DNA of 64,000 nucleotides, from NCBI RefSeq assembly GCF_900188125.1, contig NZ_FZOW01000002.1:372001-436000 (forward strand). The letters run 5' to 3'. The position numbers and the translations under genes are program-made. Shown here one piece after another: positions 25,810 through 35,374 of the stretch (positions within the stretch are counted from its first letter, which is position 1; every line of letters begins with the position of its first letter). Below the pieces are notes generated by a model. It searched no databases, was not told where the DNA came from, and was given only the letters and a program-made list of their open reading frames with translations. The DNA is from Rhodococcoides kyotonense. Its GTDB lineage: Bacteria; Actinomycetota; Actinomycetes; Mycobacteriales; Mycobacteriaceae.

Positions 25810-27419
25810 GTACGACTCACGAGGTGTTCAACCAGGTCCCGGACCTGCTTCCGTACGACACGTCCGAAGATGCCTCCTTGCTGGAGGGACTCGAACGTGA
25901 AGGCGCCGGGTGGGCGTCGGCGGACCTGCGGGAACTGGGCGAACTGGCCGGAAGCGTCGAGGCGCAGGAATGGGGACGTCTCGCCAACGAGAATCCCCCT
26001 GTGCTACACACGCACGACCGCTACGGCAACCGCATCGACGAGGTCGAGTTCCATCCCCACTGGCACGACTTGATGTCCGTCGCCGTCGCGAACGGGCTAC
26101 ACGCGACGCCGTGGCAGTGTGATCGCCCCGGTGCCCACGTCGCGCGAGCGGCCAAGTTCTACGCGTGGGGCCAAGCGGACGCGGGACACATGTGTCCGAT
26201 CTCGATGACGTACGCCGCCGTGCCTGCGCTGCGGCACAATTCGTCGTTGGCGTCCGTCTACGAGCCGTTGTTGGCGTCGACTCACTACGACTTCGGGCTT
26301 CGGGTGCCGACAAAGAAACGCGGGCTGACCGCAGGCATGTCGATGACCGAGAAGCAGGGCGGTTCCGACGTTCGTGCCAACACCACGACGGCTGTACCGT
26401 CCTCGGACGGAACGTATTCCATCGTCGGGCACAAATGGTTCACCTCGGCGCCGATGTCGGACATGTTCCTGACGCTGGCTCAGGCACCCGGTGGGCTGTC
26501 GTGCTTCCTGCTCCCGCGAGTGCTGCCCGACGGAACTCGCAATCGCATTGTCCTGCAACGACTCAAGGACAAGCTGGGGAACAAGTCCAACGCGTCGAGC
26601 GAAATCGAATACGACGGTGCGACGGGGTGGCTCGTCGGCGAGGAAGGCCGCGGGGTCCCGACGATCATCGAGATGGTGAACATGACGCGTCTCGACTGCG
26701 TCATCGGCTCGGCCGCGGGAATCCGGAACGCGACTGTCCGAGCAGTGCACCATGCGCGGCATCGATCGGCGTTCGGTGCTCGGTTGGTCGACCAGCCCTT
26801 GATGCGGAACGTGTTGTCGGACTTGGTCATCGAGTCGGAGGCCGCGACGACGGTCATGATGCGGCTCGCTGGGGCCACTGATCGATCCAGCGATGCTCAG
26901 GAGCGCGAACTGCGTCGAATTGCACTGGCGGTCAGCAAGTACTGGGTCTGCAAGCGTGCGCCATCGCATGCAGCAGAAGCTCTCGAATGTCTCGGCGGCA
27001 ATGGGTACGTCGAGGAGTCGGGCATGCCCCGGCTGTACCGGGAGTCGCCCCTGATGTCCATCTGGGAAGGGTCAGGGAACGTAGCCGCGCTCGATTCCCT
27101 TCGCGCACTTGCCAAACAACCGGACTGCGTCGAGGCGTATTTCACCGAGGTCGGGCACGCGCAGGGTGCAGATTCCCGCCTCGACGACGCCATCTCCCTC
27201 CTCGGCAAGGAGTTGTCGGACCGTTCCGACATGGAATACCGCGCGCGACGCGTCGTCGAACTGATGGCCCTGGTGTTCCAGGGTGCGTTGCTCGTGCGGC
27301 ACGGTGACCCTGCCGTCGCGGACGCCTTCTGCGCCAGCCGGTTGGCCCGCGACTGGGGTGGTGCCTTCGGCACTCTGCCGACCGGTGTGGATACGGCGGC
27401 CATTCTCGCCCGAGTCTGA
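25806..27419 (+). CDS. AidB-like acyl-CoA dehydrogenase
   Basis: 537 residues, the length of AidB-type acyl-CoA dehydrogenases. Flavin-binding and dehydrogenase motifs include GMSMTEKQGGSDVRANTT, YSIVGHKWFTSAPMSD and GFRxx-like ECLGGNGYVEES. The RLYRESPLMSIWEGSGNV segment is diagnostic of the AidB group. AidB in E. coli belongs to the alkylation response; in actinobacteria many members are plain acyl-CoA dehydrogenases. Here the company (TetR, crotonase, acyltransferase) points to fatty acyl metabolism. It is convergent with pgi with a 17-bp gap. Confidence 0.92.
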   Translation: MSTTHEVFNQVPDLLPYDTSEDASLLEGLEREGAGWASADLRELGELAGSVEAQEWGRLANENPPVLHTHDRYGNRIDEVEFHPHWHDLMSVAVANGLHATPWQCDRPGAHVARAAKFYAWGQADAGHMCPISMTYAAVPALRHNSSLASVYEPLLASTHYDFGLRVPTKKRGLTAGMSMTEKQGGSDVRANTTTAVPSSDGTYSIVGHKWFTSAPMSDMFLTLAQAPGGLSCFLLPRVLPDGTRNRIVLQRLKDKLGNKSNASSEIEYDGATGWLVGEEGRGVPTIIEMVNMTRLDCVIGSAAGIRNATVRAVHHARHRSAFGARLVDQPLMRNVLSDLVIESEAATTVMMRLAGATDRSSDAQERELRRIALAVSKYWVCKRAPSHAAEALECLGGNGYVEESGMPRLYRESPLMSIWEGSGNVAALDSLRALAKQPDCVEAYFTEVGHAQGADSRLDDAISLLGKELSDRSDMEYRARRVVELMALVFQGALLVRHGDPAVADAFCASRLARDWGGAFGTLPTGVDTAAILARV

Positions 27420-27436
27420 ACGGCCGCCGCGCCCCG

Positions 27437-29086
27437 CTACTTCGCGCGTCCCCGCTGGTCCCGGTACCACCGGACCAGAGCGTCGGTCGACGAATCGGAC
27501 TGCGGTGCAGGAGGTTCGGTGTCGGTCAGGACGGGCGTGAGCTCGAGTGCCTGGGTCTTGCCGAGTTCGACGCCCCACTGATCGAACGGGTCGACGCCCC
27601 ACACCATGCCCTCGACGAACACCTGATGCTCGTACAGTGCGATGAGCTGCCCGACGACCGACGGCGTCAGCTTCGGAGCGAGGATGGACGTCGACGGCCG
27701 ATTGCCCGGCATCACCTTGTGCTGCACCACATCCGACGCTGCTCCCTCCGCTGCGATCTCGTCGGCGGTCTTGCCGAATGCGAGGACCTGCGTCTGCGCG
27801 AAGTAGTTGCTCATCAGCAGGTCGTGCATGCTGCCGGTGCCGTCGCGCGTCGGGAGATCGTCGGTGGGTTCGGCGAATCCGATGAAGTCGGCCGGGACCA
27901 GTCGTGTTCCCTGGTGCAGCAGTTGGTAGAAGGCGTGCTGTCCGTTGGTTCCCGGCTCGCCCCAGAAGATTTCGCCCGTCGACGTGGTGACGGGGGACCC
28001 GTCGGCCTTGACGGATTTGCCGTTGGACTCCATCGTCAACTGCTGCAGGTACGCGGGAAAGCGTGCGAGGTCATTGGAATACGGCAGCACTGCACGGGTT
28101 TCCGCGCCGAAGAAGTTGTTGTACCAGAGGCCGATGAGGCCGAGCAGTACCGGCGCGTTCTCGGCCAGCGGTGTGGAACGGAAGTGCTCGTCGACGCGGT
28201 GGAAACCGTCGAGAAACTCTGCGAACGCGTCCTTTCCGATGACGGTCATGACCGACAGCCCGATTGCCGAGTCCACCGAATACCGGCCGCCGACCCAGTC
28301 CCAGAAGCCGAACATGTTGGCGGTGTCGATACCGAAGTCGGCGACGCGTTCCGCGTTGGTGGACACGGCGACGAAGTGCTTGGCGACGGCATCCTCACCG
28401 AGTGTGTCGACGAGCCAGCGTCGGGCAGCAGTTGCGTTGGTGAGCGTTTCGAGAGTGGAGAACGTCTTCGATGCGATGATGAACAGCGTCGTGGCCGGAT
28501 CGAGCCCGTCCAAGGCCCCGACGAGATCCGCGGGGTCGACGTTGGAGACGAACTTCGCCGAGATGCCTGCGTCGGCGTAGTGGCGCAGGGCCTGGTAGAC
28601 CATGACCGGTCCGAGGTCGCTGCCACCGATACCGATGTTGACGACGGTCTCGATCTTCGCGCCGGTTGCACCGACCCACTCACCGGACCGCACGCGATCG
28701 GTGAATTCCCCCATGCGCGTGAGGACTTCGTGAACATCGGCCACGACGTTCTGGCCGTCGACCTCGAGCTCTGCATCGGCGGGCAGACGCAGAGCGGTGT
28801 GCAGCACCGCGCGGTCCTCGGAGGTGTTGATGTGCTCACCCGAGAACATCGCGTCGCGTCGTCCCTCGATGTCCGCTGCCCGCGCGAGTTCCACGAGCAG
28901 CGACACGGTCTCACGATCGATCCGGTGCTTGCTGTAGTCGATGTGCAGATCCGCAGCGGTGAGTGTGAACTCGCGACCGCGCTCCGGGTCGTCGTCGAAC
29001 AGAGTTCGCAGGTGCGTCTCGCCGATGGACGCGTGGTGTGCCTTCAGATTCTTCCAGGCCTCGCTGCCCGTGATGTCACTGCTCAT
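27437..29086 (-). CDS. pgi: Glucose-6-phosphate isomerase
   Basis: 549 residues. It interconverts glucose-6-phosphate and fructose-6-phosphate in glycolysis and gluconeogenesis. The two family signatures are visible: [18 protein letters not shown] in the middle and the C-terminal DQWGVELGK. The sugar-phosphate loop GIGGSDLGP and the catalytic segment [16 protein letters not shown] (His) are present. Length is that of bacterial PGI. ATG at 29086 or GTG at 29092 (two codons earlier) are both possible starts. It belongs to the conserved order pgi, chorismate mutase, uvrD/pcrA. Confidence 0.97.
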   Translation of the reverse strand: MSSDITGSEAWKNLKAHHASIGETHLRTLFDDDPERGREFTLTAADLHIDYSKHRIDRETVSLLVELARAADIEGRRDAMFSGEHINTSEDRAVLHTALRLPADAELEVDGQNVVADVHEVLTRMGEFTDRVRSGEWVGATGAKIETVVNIGIGGSDLGPVMVYQALRHYADAGISAKFVSNVDPADLVGALDGLDPATTLFIIASKTFSTLETLTNATAARRWLVDTLGEDAVAKHFVAVSTNAERVADFGIDTANMFGFWDWVGGRYSVDSAIGLSVMTVIGKDAFAEFLDGFHRVDEHFRSTPLAENAPVLLGLIGLWYNNFFGAETRAVLPYSNDLARFPAYLQQLTMESNGKSVKADGSPVTTSTGEIFWGEPGTNGQHAFYQLLHQGTRLVPADFIGFAEPTDDLPTRDGTGSMHDLLMSNYFAQTQVLAFGKTADEIAAEGAASDVVQHKVMPGNRPSTSILAPKLTPSVVGQLIALYEHQVFVEGMVWGVDPFDQWGVELGKTQALELTPVLTDTEPPAPQSDSSTDALVRWYRDQRGRAK

Positions 29087-29166
29087 ATCCACAAACCCTA
29101 GTGGGCGGGCCGCTCGTGTGCGCGTCTTCTCGTTTGCTGGGCGCGCGGCACGGGCAGACTGGAGGT

Positions 29167-30618
29167 ATGGACACTGCCAAGCTCATCGAATCCATTCCGC
29201 CGAAACTGTGGATCGGCGGCCACGCGGTCGACGCAGAGAACGGTGCGACGTTCGAGGTCAGGGATCCGTCGACGGGAAAGGCGTTGTCTCGCGTCGCCGA
29301 CGCCAGTGCAGGCGACGCGATCAAAGCGCTCGACGCGGCGGCCGGGGCCCAGAAGTCCTGGGGCAAGACACCTGCGCGTGAGCGTGGCGAGATCCTCCGC
29401 ACGGTCTTCGAGAAGATCACCGACCGCGCCGACGACATCGCCGCCGTCATGACTCTGGAAATGGGCAAGGCTCTGGCCGAATCCAAGGCCGAGGTCAAGT
29501 ACGGTGCAGAATTCTTTCGCTGGTTCGCCGAGGAAGCCGTCCGCATCGGTGGCCGCTACACCCCTGCTCCCGCTGGCAACGGCCGGATCCTGGTCACGAA
29601 GGTGCCCGTCGGGCCCGTGTTGGCGATCACGCCCTGGAACTTTCCGTTGGCGATGGGAACCCGCAAGATCGGTCCGGCATTGGCTGCCGGTTCGACGATC
29701 ATCGTCAAGCCTGCGAGTGAAACTCCGCTGACCATGCTGTTCCTCGCTCAGCTCTTCGCCGAAGCAGGTCTGCCCGACGGTGTTCTGTCGGTCCTGACGA
29801 CGTCGAAGTCGAGCGCGGTCAGCGCGCCCCTGCTGGAAGATGCGCGGCTGCGAAAGCTGACGTTCACCGGCTCGACCGAGGTCGGGCGCACGCTCGTCGA
29901 ACAATCGGCGGGCGGCCTGCTGCGGACGTCGATGGAACTCGGCGGCAACGCACCGTTCGTGGTGTTCGACGACGCGGACATCGACGCGGCAGTCGATGGT
30001 GCCATCCTGGCCAAGCTCCGCAACGGCGGTGAAGCGTGTACCGCCGCGAACCGTTTCCACGTGGCGAACAGTGTTCGCGAGGAGTTCACCGCGAAGCTCG
30101 TCGAGAAGATGAAGACCTTCACACTAGGACCCGGAATCGACCCTGATACGAAACTCGGGCCTCTGATCAACGCCGACCAGTTGAGCAAGGTACAAGAACT
30201 GGTCGACGACGCGGTGAGTGCGGGCGCGACAGTCGCCCTCGGCGGCGAGGCACCGGGCGGAGACGGCTACTTCTACCCGGCGACGGTGCTGACGAACGTG
30301 CCGGCGAATGCCCGGATCCTGAAGGAAGAGGTGTTCGGCCCGGTGGCACCGATCATCGGGTTCGACACCGAGGAAGAAGGAATCGACGCAGCCAACGACA
30401 CCGAGTTCGGACTGGCGTCGTACATCTACACACAAGGGTTGGATCGCGCGCTACGCGTCGCCGACGCTATCGACAGCGGCATGGTGGGCGTCAACCGCGG
30501 AGTCATCTCGGACGCGGCCGCGCCGTTCGGTGGTGTGAAGGCTTCCGGCTTCGGTCGTGAAGGCGGAAGCGAGGGGATCGAGGAGTACTTGGAGACCAAG
30601 TACATCGCGCTGACCTAG
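29167..30618 (+). CDS. gabD: NAD(P)-dependent succinate-semialdehyde dehydrogenase
   Basis: 483 residues of the aldehyde dehydrogenase superfamily, closest in look to GabD. Catalytic Glu257 ([12 protein letters not shown]) and Cys291 ([12 protein letters not shown]), the oxyanion Asn in TPWNFPLAM, and FTGSTEVGR are present. It would oxidise succinate semialdehyde to succinate, feeding the TCA cycle; the sucCD genes are 8 kb away. A strong GGAGG at 29161-29165 ends only one base before the ATG, too close for normal use. Either the mRNA is near-leaderless or a GTG at 29101 is used; the ATG fits family length better. Confidence 0.88.
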   Translation: MDTAKLIESIPPKLWIGGHAVDAENGATFEVRDPSTGKALSRVADASAGDAIKALDAAAGAQKSWGKTPARERGEILRTVFEKITDRADDIAAVMTLEMGKALAESKAEVKYGAEFFRWFAEEAVRIGGRYTPAPAGNGRILVTKVPVGPVLAITPWNFPLAMGTRKIGPALAAGSTIIVKPASETPLTMLFLAQLFAEAGLPDGVLSVLTTSKSSAVSAPLLEDARLRKLTFTGSTEVGRTLVEQSAGGLLRTSMELGGNAPFVVFDDADIDAAVDGAILAKLRNGGEACTAANRFHVANSVREEFTAKLVEKMKTFTLGPGIDPDTKLGPLINADQLSKVQELVDDAVSAGATVALGGEAPGGDGYFYPATVLTNVPANARILKEEVFGPVAPIIGFDTEEEGIDAANDTEFGLASYIYTQGLDRALRVADAIDSGMVGVNRGVISDAAAPFGGVKASGFGREGGSEGIEEYLETKYIALT

Positions 30619-30620
30619 CA

Positions 30621-30661
30621 GGGAACTCGTTGTGCATGGAGCCGCCATGCACAACGAGCCC
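30621..30661. terminator. Bidirectional terminator hairpin between gabD and chorismate mutase
   Basis: A perfect 14-bp stem, CTCGTTGTGCATGG (30626-30639) with CCATGCACAACGAG (30645-30658), has a 5-base loop and flanking GGG/CCC. It lies between convergent genes and would stop transcription from both sides. Confidence 0.75.
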
Positions 30662-30670
30662 TCGAAGGGT

Positions 30671-30961
30671 CTAGCGGCCTAGGCGTCCGCGGCCGAGGCG
30701 GAGCAGAAGCATGGCGAGCGTGTGGCCTTCCTGACCGAGGCTGCTGAAGCGGTCGAGGACCTTCATCTCGCGGCTGTGGACCATGCGAGGACCACCGGAT
30801 GCCATGCGAGTGCGGCCGATCAACTGAGAGACCTCGGTACGGCGCTGGATGGCTGCCAGAATCTCGGCGTCCAGGCGATCGATCTCGTGGCGAAGATCAT
30901 CGATCTCGGCCTCGGTCGTCGGCAACGTGGATTCGGAGTCACTCTGCTTGGTGGATGCCAT
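30671..30961 (-). CDS. Chorismate mutase (AroQ type)
   Basis: 96 residues. It rearranges chorismate to prephenate for Phe and Tyr synthesis. The protein closely follows M. tuberculosis Rv0948c: EIDDLRHEIDRLDAEILAAI, then RRTEVSQLIGRTRMASGG, MVHSREMKVLDRF and the C-terminal LLLRLGRGRLGR. The AroQ-delta type mutase of this size has low activity alone and is boosted by the DAHP synthase AroG; that partner is not in this window. The position next to uvrD/pcrA is conserved. Confidence 0.95.
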   Translation of the reverse strand: MASTKQSDSESTLPTTEAEIDDLRHEIDRLDAEILAAIQRRTEVSQLIGRTRMASGGPRMVHSREMKVLDRFSSLGQEGHTLAMLLLRLGRGRLGR

Positions 30962-31277
30962 TTTCTTCTCCTAGTGTCACATCGTGGATCGTTGCCTTGT
31001 TCGACACCGTTACGCGGGTGCGTGGACGGGAGTCGCAGCGGTCACATGAAAGAACCCCGGATCCTCGTCGAAAAGAGGACCTCGGGGCGGGCACTGTTAT
31101 CGACAATCCCCTTGTCGCGTCGCTGGTAGCTCGACCGAGATCAGGAGGCGGCGACGAACGGCTGTTTCGATCACCGATCCAGTTTGCCACTTGTGTGCCG
31201 CCTATGAAAGTCGACTGTTCGCCGGACATTCTCACCGGTAACTTCGTGTCGGTCCCCACCGGTAATCTGGGTGCGCG
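30962..31277. other. Intergenic region between chorismate mutase and uvrD/pcrA
   Basis: This 316-bp divergent spacer carries a weak hairpin (CCCCG...CGGGG with CCTC/GAGG, 31055-31087) and, at the far end, a RecA-NDp-type promoter for the helicase gene. No coding frame was recognised. Confidence 0.5.
31246..31268 (+). promoter_or_regulatory. RecA-NDp-like (PafBC-type) DNA-damage promoter of uvrD/pcrA
   Basis: The sequence gTGTCGGTc, 8 bases, then TAATCT fits the actinobacterial RecA-NDp consensus tTGTCRgtg-N8-TAnnnT in every conserved position except the two least conserved edge bases. The -10 element ends 9 bp before the ATG, so the mRNA would be leaderless or nearly so. Confidence 0.6.
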
Positions 31278-33731
31278 ATGAACACGAATCTTCAGGTTGT
31301 CCCCGTGCCAGGTAGAAGCAAGTCGGAAGCGCTGTTGGAGGGGTTGAATCCCCAGCAGCGCGAGGCTGTGGTGCATTCGGGGTCGCCGTTGCTCATCGTC
31401 GCAGGTGCGGGGTCCGGAAAGACGGCGGTGCTGACGCGTCGTATCGCCTATTTGTTGGCGGAGCGCGGAGTGTCGCCCGGCCAGGTTCTGGCCATCACTT
31501 TCACCAACAAGGCCGCAGCCGAGATGCGTGAACGTGTTGCAGGTCTCGTCGGTCCACGGGCCAACAGCATGTGGGTCTCCACGTTCCACTCCAGTTGCGT
31601 GCGCATCCTCCGCAGCCAGGCGTCGCTGCTTCCTGGGCTCAACTCCAACTTCTCGATCTACGACGCCGACGACTCGCGTCGTCTATTGACGATGATCTCC
31701 AAGGATCTACAGATCGACACCAAGAAGTTCTCGGCACGGTTGCTCGCCACACACATCTCGAACCTGAAGAACGAACTGATCGGCCCCGAGGACGCAGCAG
31801 CGGACGCGGAGAAGGAGACGGTCGAGCTTCCCAAGCTCATCGCGCGCGTCTACGGCCACTATCAGCAGCGCCTCCGTGCCGCCAACGCGATGGACTTCGA
31901 CGACTTGATCGGCGAGACCGTCGGGCTGCTGCAGGCGTTCCCTCAGGTCGCCGAGTACTACCGTCGACGCTTCCGTCACGTCTTGGTCGACGAGTACCAG
32001 GACACCAACCACGCCCAGTACATGCTCGTCCGAGAGCTCGTGGGTCGTGAGGACTCCGACGGGGCGCTCGAAGGCACGATCGACCCGGGTGAGCTCTGCG
32101 TCGTCGGTGACGCCGATCAGTCCATCTACGCGTTTCGTGGCGCCACCATTCGCAACATCGAAGAGTTCGAGCGTGACTACCCCGACGCGCGGACTATCCT
32201 GCTCGAGCAGAACTACCGCTCCACCCAGAACATCCTGTCGGCAGCCAACTCCGTCATCTCCCGCAACACGGGACGGCGCGACAAGCGCCTCTGGACCGAC
32301 TCCGGCGAGGGTGAGCTCATCGTCGGTTACGTCGCCGACAACGAGCACGACGAGGCGTCGTTCGTCGCGTCCGAAATCGATCGACTCGTCGACGGTGAGG
32401 GAGTGCGCTACGACGAGGTTGCGGTCTTCTACCGCACCAACAACTCCTCACGCGCGCTCGAAGAGATCTTCATCCGTCTCGGGCTGCCGTACAAAGTCGT
32501 CGGCGGCGTGCGCTTCTACGAGCGCAAGGAAATTCGCGACGTCGTCGCATACCTGCGCGTGCTCTCCAACGAGGACGACACCGTGAGCATGCGGCGCATT
32601 CTCAACGTCCCGAAACGCGGAATCGGTGATCGCGCCGAGGCATGCGTCGCCGTCCATGCGGAGCAGCGGGACATCAGTTTCTCCAAAGCGCTGCACGACG
32701 CGGCGGACGGCAAAGTCGCCCTTCTCAACTCGCGTGCGCAGAAGCTGATCGGGCAGTTCCTCGAATTGCTCGACGAACTGCGGGTCGTCCTCGGCAGGAC
32801 AGACGGCGACGGCAACGACATCGCCGACATCGGTGACGTCGTCGAAGCCGTGCTCGACCAGACGGGGTATCGCTCCGAACTCGAAGGCAGCAGCGATCCG
32901 CAGGACGGCGCACGCCTCGACAACCTCAACGAATTGGTCAGCGTCGCACGCGAATTCACGTCCGAAGCCCGTAATCTGGCAGCCGTCGAGGCGGAGTCCG
33001 ATATCGAGGTGGAAGTCGAGGAAGGAACTCCCGAGCCCGGTTCGCTCGCAGCCTTCCTCGAACGAGTGTCGTTGGTAGCCGACACCGATCAGATCCCGGA
33101 CTCGGGCACAGGCGTCGTCACGCTGATGACGCTGCACACAGCCAAGGGGCTCGAATTTCCGGTCGTATTCGTGACGGGCTGGGAGGACGGTCAGTTCCCG
33201 CACATGCGTGCGCTCGGCGACCCGCATGAGCTGTCCGAGGAGCGCAGACTCGCGTATGTCGGCATCACCCGTGCACGTCACCGGTTGTACGTCACGCGGG
33301 CCATCATGCGCTCGGCGTGGGGCCAGCCGATCAACAATCCCGAATCACGCTTCTTACAAGAGATCCCACAGTCGCTCATCGAGTGGAAGCGTGAGGATCC
33401 AGGTGTGTCCGGCCGAGCAATCGGTGGAGGGCGGCCGGGTTACGGCGGCGGTGGCTTCGGCGGCGGAGGATTCGGTGCCGGTCGCGGCTTCGGTGGCGGT
33501 TACGACGACCGTCGTGCAGCCCAGTCCACTCCCAGCTTCGGTGCCGCCCGGGCGAAGAACAACACCCTGGTCCTGGCGGTCGGCGACCGCGTGAACCACG
33601 ACAAGTACGGTCTCGGAACGGTCCTGGAGTCCACGGGCAGCGGTACGTCCGCGATGGTGCTCGTCGACTTCGGAACGTCCGGACGAGTCAAGATGATGCT
33701 GATCGGCGGCGTGCCGATGACCAAGCTGTAG
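31278..33731 (+). CDS. ATP-dependent DNA helicase UvrD/PcrA
   Basis: 817 residues, superfamily 1 3'-5' helicase for nucleotide excision repair and for removing RecA or stalled complexes. Walker A GAGSGKTAVLTRRIAYL (about 43-59), Walker B VLVDEYQDTNHAQY (about 235), VGDADQSIYAFRGA and LMTLHTAKGLEFPVVFVTG are in place. The C-terminus has a Gly-rich linker (GGGFGGGGFGAG) followed by a Tudor-like domain (VGDRVNHDKYGLGTVLE), the module that binds RNA polymerase in PcrA/UvrD1. It corresponds to M. tuberculosis uvrD1 (Rv0949), with the same neighbours. A damage-type promoter sits just upstream. Confidence 0.96.
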   Translation: MNTNLQVVPVPGRSKSEALLEGLNPQQREAVVHSGSPLLIVAGAGSGKTAVLTRRIAYLLAERGVSPGQVLAITFTNKAAAEMRERVAGLVGPRANSMWVSTFHSSCVRILRSQASLLPGLNSNFSIYDADDSRRLLTMISKDLQIDTKKFSARLLATHISNLKNELIGPEDAAADAEKETVELPKLIARVYGHYQQRLRAANAMDFDDLIGETVGLLQAFPQVAEYYRRRFRHVLVDEYQDTNHAQYMLVRELVGREDSDGALEGTIDPGELCVVGDADQSIYAFRGATIRNIEEFERDYPDARTILLEQNYRSTQNILSAANSVISRNTGRRDKRLWTDSGEGELIVGYVADNEHDEASFVASEIDRLVDGEGVRYDEVAVFYRTNNSSRALEEIFIRLGLPYKVVGGVRFYERKEIRDVVAYLRVLSNEDDTVSMRRILNVPKRGIGDRAEACVAVHAEQRDISFSKALHDAADGKVALLNSRAQKLIGQFLELLDELRVVLGRTDGDGNDIADIGDVVEAVLDQTGYRSELEGSSDPQDGARLDNLNELVSVAREFTSEARNLAAVEAESDIEVEVEEGTPEPGSLAAFLERVSLVADTDQIPDSGTGVVTLMTLHTAKGLEFPVVFVTGWEDGQFPHMRALGDPHELSEERRLAYVGITRARHRLYVTRAIMRSAWGQPINNPESRFLQEIPQSLIEWKREDPGVSGRAIGGGRPGYGGGGFGGGGFGAGRGFGGGYDDRRAAQSTPSFGAARAKNNTLVLAVGDRVNHDKYGLGTVLESTGSGTSAMVLVDFGTSGRVKMMLIGGVPMTKL

Positions 33732-33760
33732 TTCCGCGCGCTCGGACCGGGGGTGGCTCG

Positions 33761-34001
33761 GGTGAGCGAATGGCGCCCTCGCTCACTGTGGGTGACTGAA
33801 TGGCGCCTTCGCTCACTGTGAGTGACTGAATGTCACATTCGCTCACTCTGAGTGACTGAATGGCGCCTTCGCTCACTGTGGGTGACTAAATGACGCCCTC
33901 GCTCACCGTGAGTGAGCGAATGACGCCTTCGCTCCGGAAAGGAGGTGGGCGAACGAATGGCGCCTTCGCTCACTCTGAGTGACTGAATGTCACATTCGCT
34001 C
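33761..34001. repeat. Tandem 30-bp hairpin repeats between convergent genes
   Basis: Five exact-period 30-bp units run from 33761 to 33910, followed by three partial units to 34001. The core is GTGA(GC/CT)GAATGGCGCCTTCGCTCAC, in which GTGAGCGA pairs with TCGCTCAC around the loop. Variants carry GAATGTCACATTC (a palindrome) or TGACGCC in the centre. Two copies of CCGGAAAGG interrupt the array (33935 and 34002). The array lies between uvrD/pcrA and the M23 gene, whose transcripts converge. Confidence 0.9.
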
Positions 34002-34072
34002 CGGAAAGGGGGGCGAAAGGAGGGGCGAACGGAGGTGGGCGAAAAAAGGTTGGGCGAAGCGAACGGGAGTGA

Positions 34073-35128
34073 CTAGTCCTGTTCGGGGCCGAGGCTGATG
34101 CCGCGGGACGCGAGCCAAGGCAGCGGGTCGATCTTGGCTTCGCCGGGGAGGTGGACCTCGAAGTGCAGGTGCGGGCCGGTGGAGAAACCACGGTTACCCA
34201 TGCGCGCGATCTGGTCGCCTGCCATGACTTCCTGGCCGACGGTGACGTTTGCGCTGTCGATGTGTCCGTACACGGTGATGGTGCCGTCGGCGTGCTGCAG
34301 GCGAACCCACATGCCGAACCCGGACGCAGGTCCCGCGTCGATGACCTTGCCGTCGGCGACTGCGAGGATCGGCGTACCGATGGAGTTGGCGATGTCGACA
34401 CCGGCGTGCAGAACGCCCCAGCGAGTGCCGAAGTTGGAGGTGTACGTGCCGACTGCGGGGAGTACGAACAGCGGGCGACGTGCCGCTGCTTCGCGTGCAG
34501 CGCGTTCCTCGCTGAAGCGCTGGCCCTTGGCGAGCAAGTCGTTGAACTGGCTGAGATCGACCGGGTTCGCGACGTTGAGGATCTGCGGCGCCGACGACGG
34601 TGATGTCTCGGTGGTGTCCGTTGCGTATTCCGCGGCCTCGGGGGCTGCGGTGGCGACGATTCCGGGGGCTGCAGGTGCTGCGCCTGCCGCGAGTGCGACT
34701 TCCTCGGAGGTGTTCGGTGTGGTGGATTCGTGATCCACGACGGCCTGACCCGCTGCGACGACTGCACCGGCGGCGACTGCGAGGACCGCGGCACGGCCCT
34801 TGAGTGCGGTGGGTGGCGTCGGGATGCGGTGCGCTCCACCCTTGCGGGGAACGGCGGCGATGGTCTCGGTGACGGTATCGATCTGCACGTCGGCGACGGT
34901 GTGGAGCTCGGAGTCGTGGTAGCTCTCGGCCGAGCCGTAGCTGCTGGCGAAGTAGTCGTACCCGGTGGACTCGAGGTCTTCGGTCTCGGAACCCCAGCTG
35001 GTCTCTCGCGAGTACACGGTCTCCTGGGAGTACACGGTCTCGGGCGAGTAGACAGCAGGTGCGCTGTCGGTGACCGCTGCCGGTTTGACGAATCGGCTGG
35101 CGGTGAAGGACGCGCGGTGTTGCGACAA
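34073..35128 (-). CDS. Membrane-anchored M23 (LytM-type) peptidase
   Basis: 351 residues, homologue of M. tuberculosis Rv0950c. The N-terminal ~110 residues are hydrophilic and contain a short repeat (VYSPET-VYSQET-VYSRET). One transmembrane helix (about 112-130) is followed by a low-complexity Ala-rich linker, then the M23 domain from about residue 222. The zinc and catalytic residues are present: H-x3-D in HAGVDIANS, YGHIDS and GPHLHFEVH. It should cut peptidoglycan peptides or activate another hydrolase outside the membrane. The 246-bp spacer upstream holds a perfect CRP-type site. Confidence 0.93.
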   Translation of the reverse strand: MSQHRASFTASRFVKPAAVTDSAPAVYSPETVYSQETVYSRETSWGSETEDLESTGYDYFASSYGSAESYHDSELHTVADVQIDTVTETIAAVPRKGGAHRIPTPPTALKGRAAVLAVAAGAVVAAGQAVVDHESTTPNTSEEVALAAGAAPAAPGIVATAAPEAAEYATDTTETSPSSAPQILNVANPVDLSQFNDLLAKGQRFSEERAAREAAARRPLFVLPAVGTYTSNFGTRWGVLHAGVDIANSIGTPILAVADGKVIDAGPASGFGMWVRLQHADGTITVYGHIDSANVTVGQEVMAGDQIARMGNRGFSTGPHLHFEVHLPGEAKIDPLPWLASRGISLGPEQD

Positions 35129-35232
35129 GACCTGCGGCCTCCGTTTCGTGATCTGCTCGTGACTTAAGACTCGGCAGACGGTAACGAAACGATTGCGACC
35201 GGCGCAAGTTTTACGGGGCCTATGGTCCTATA

Positions 35233-35248
35233 TGTGAGATGGCTCACA
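35233..35248. promoter_or_regulatory. CRP/GlxR-type binding site
   Basis: TGTGAGATGGCTCACA is a perfect TGTGA-N6-TCACA palindrome, the site bound by actinobacterial cAMP receptor proteins (mycobacterial Rv3676, corynebacterial GlxR). It lies in the divergent spacer between the M23 peptidase gene (105 bp away) and the large membrane protein gene (127 bp away). Confidence 0.7.
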
Positions 35249-35374
35249 ATGCGAACAGGCGAAATGCGGAGACACGCTTGGGGTCTCCGACAACCCGCGA
35301 GTACCCACGATCCCGTTGTCGAAACGCGGCACACGTGATCGGAGTTCCCGAGAACGAACGATAGCGTCTCCTGT

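Noticed and set aside
33761-34001. CRISPR array
   Set aside because: The 30-bp units abut each other with no unique spacers and no cas genes are nearby.
35129-35374. c-di-AMP (ydaO) riboswitch before the M23 gene
   Set aside because: No conserved riboswitch core could be found on either strand.
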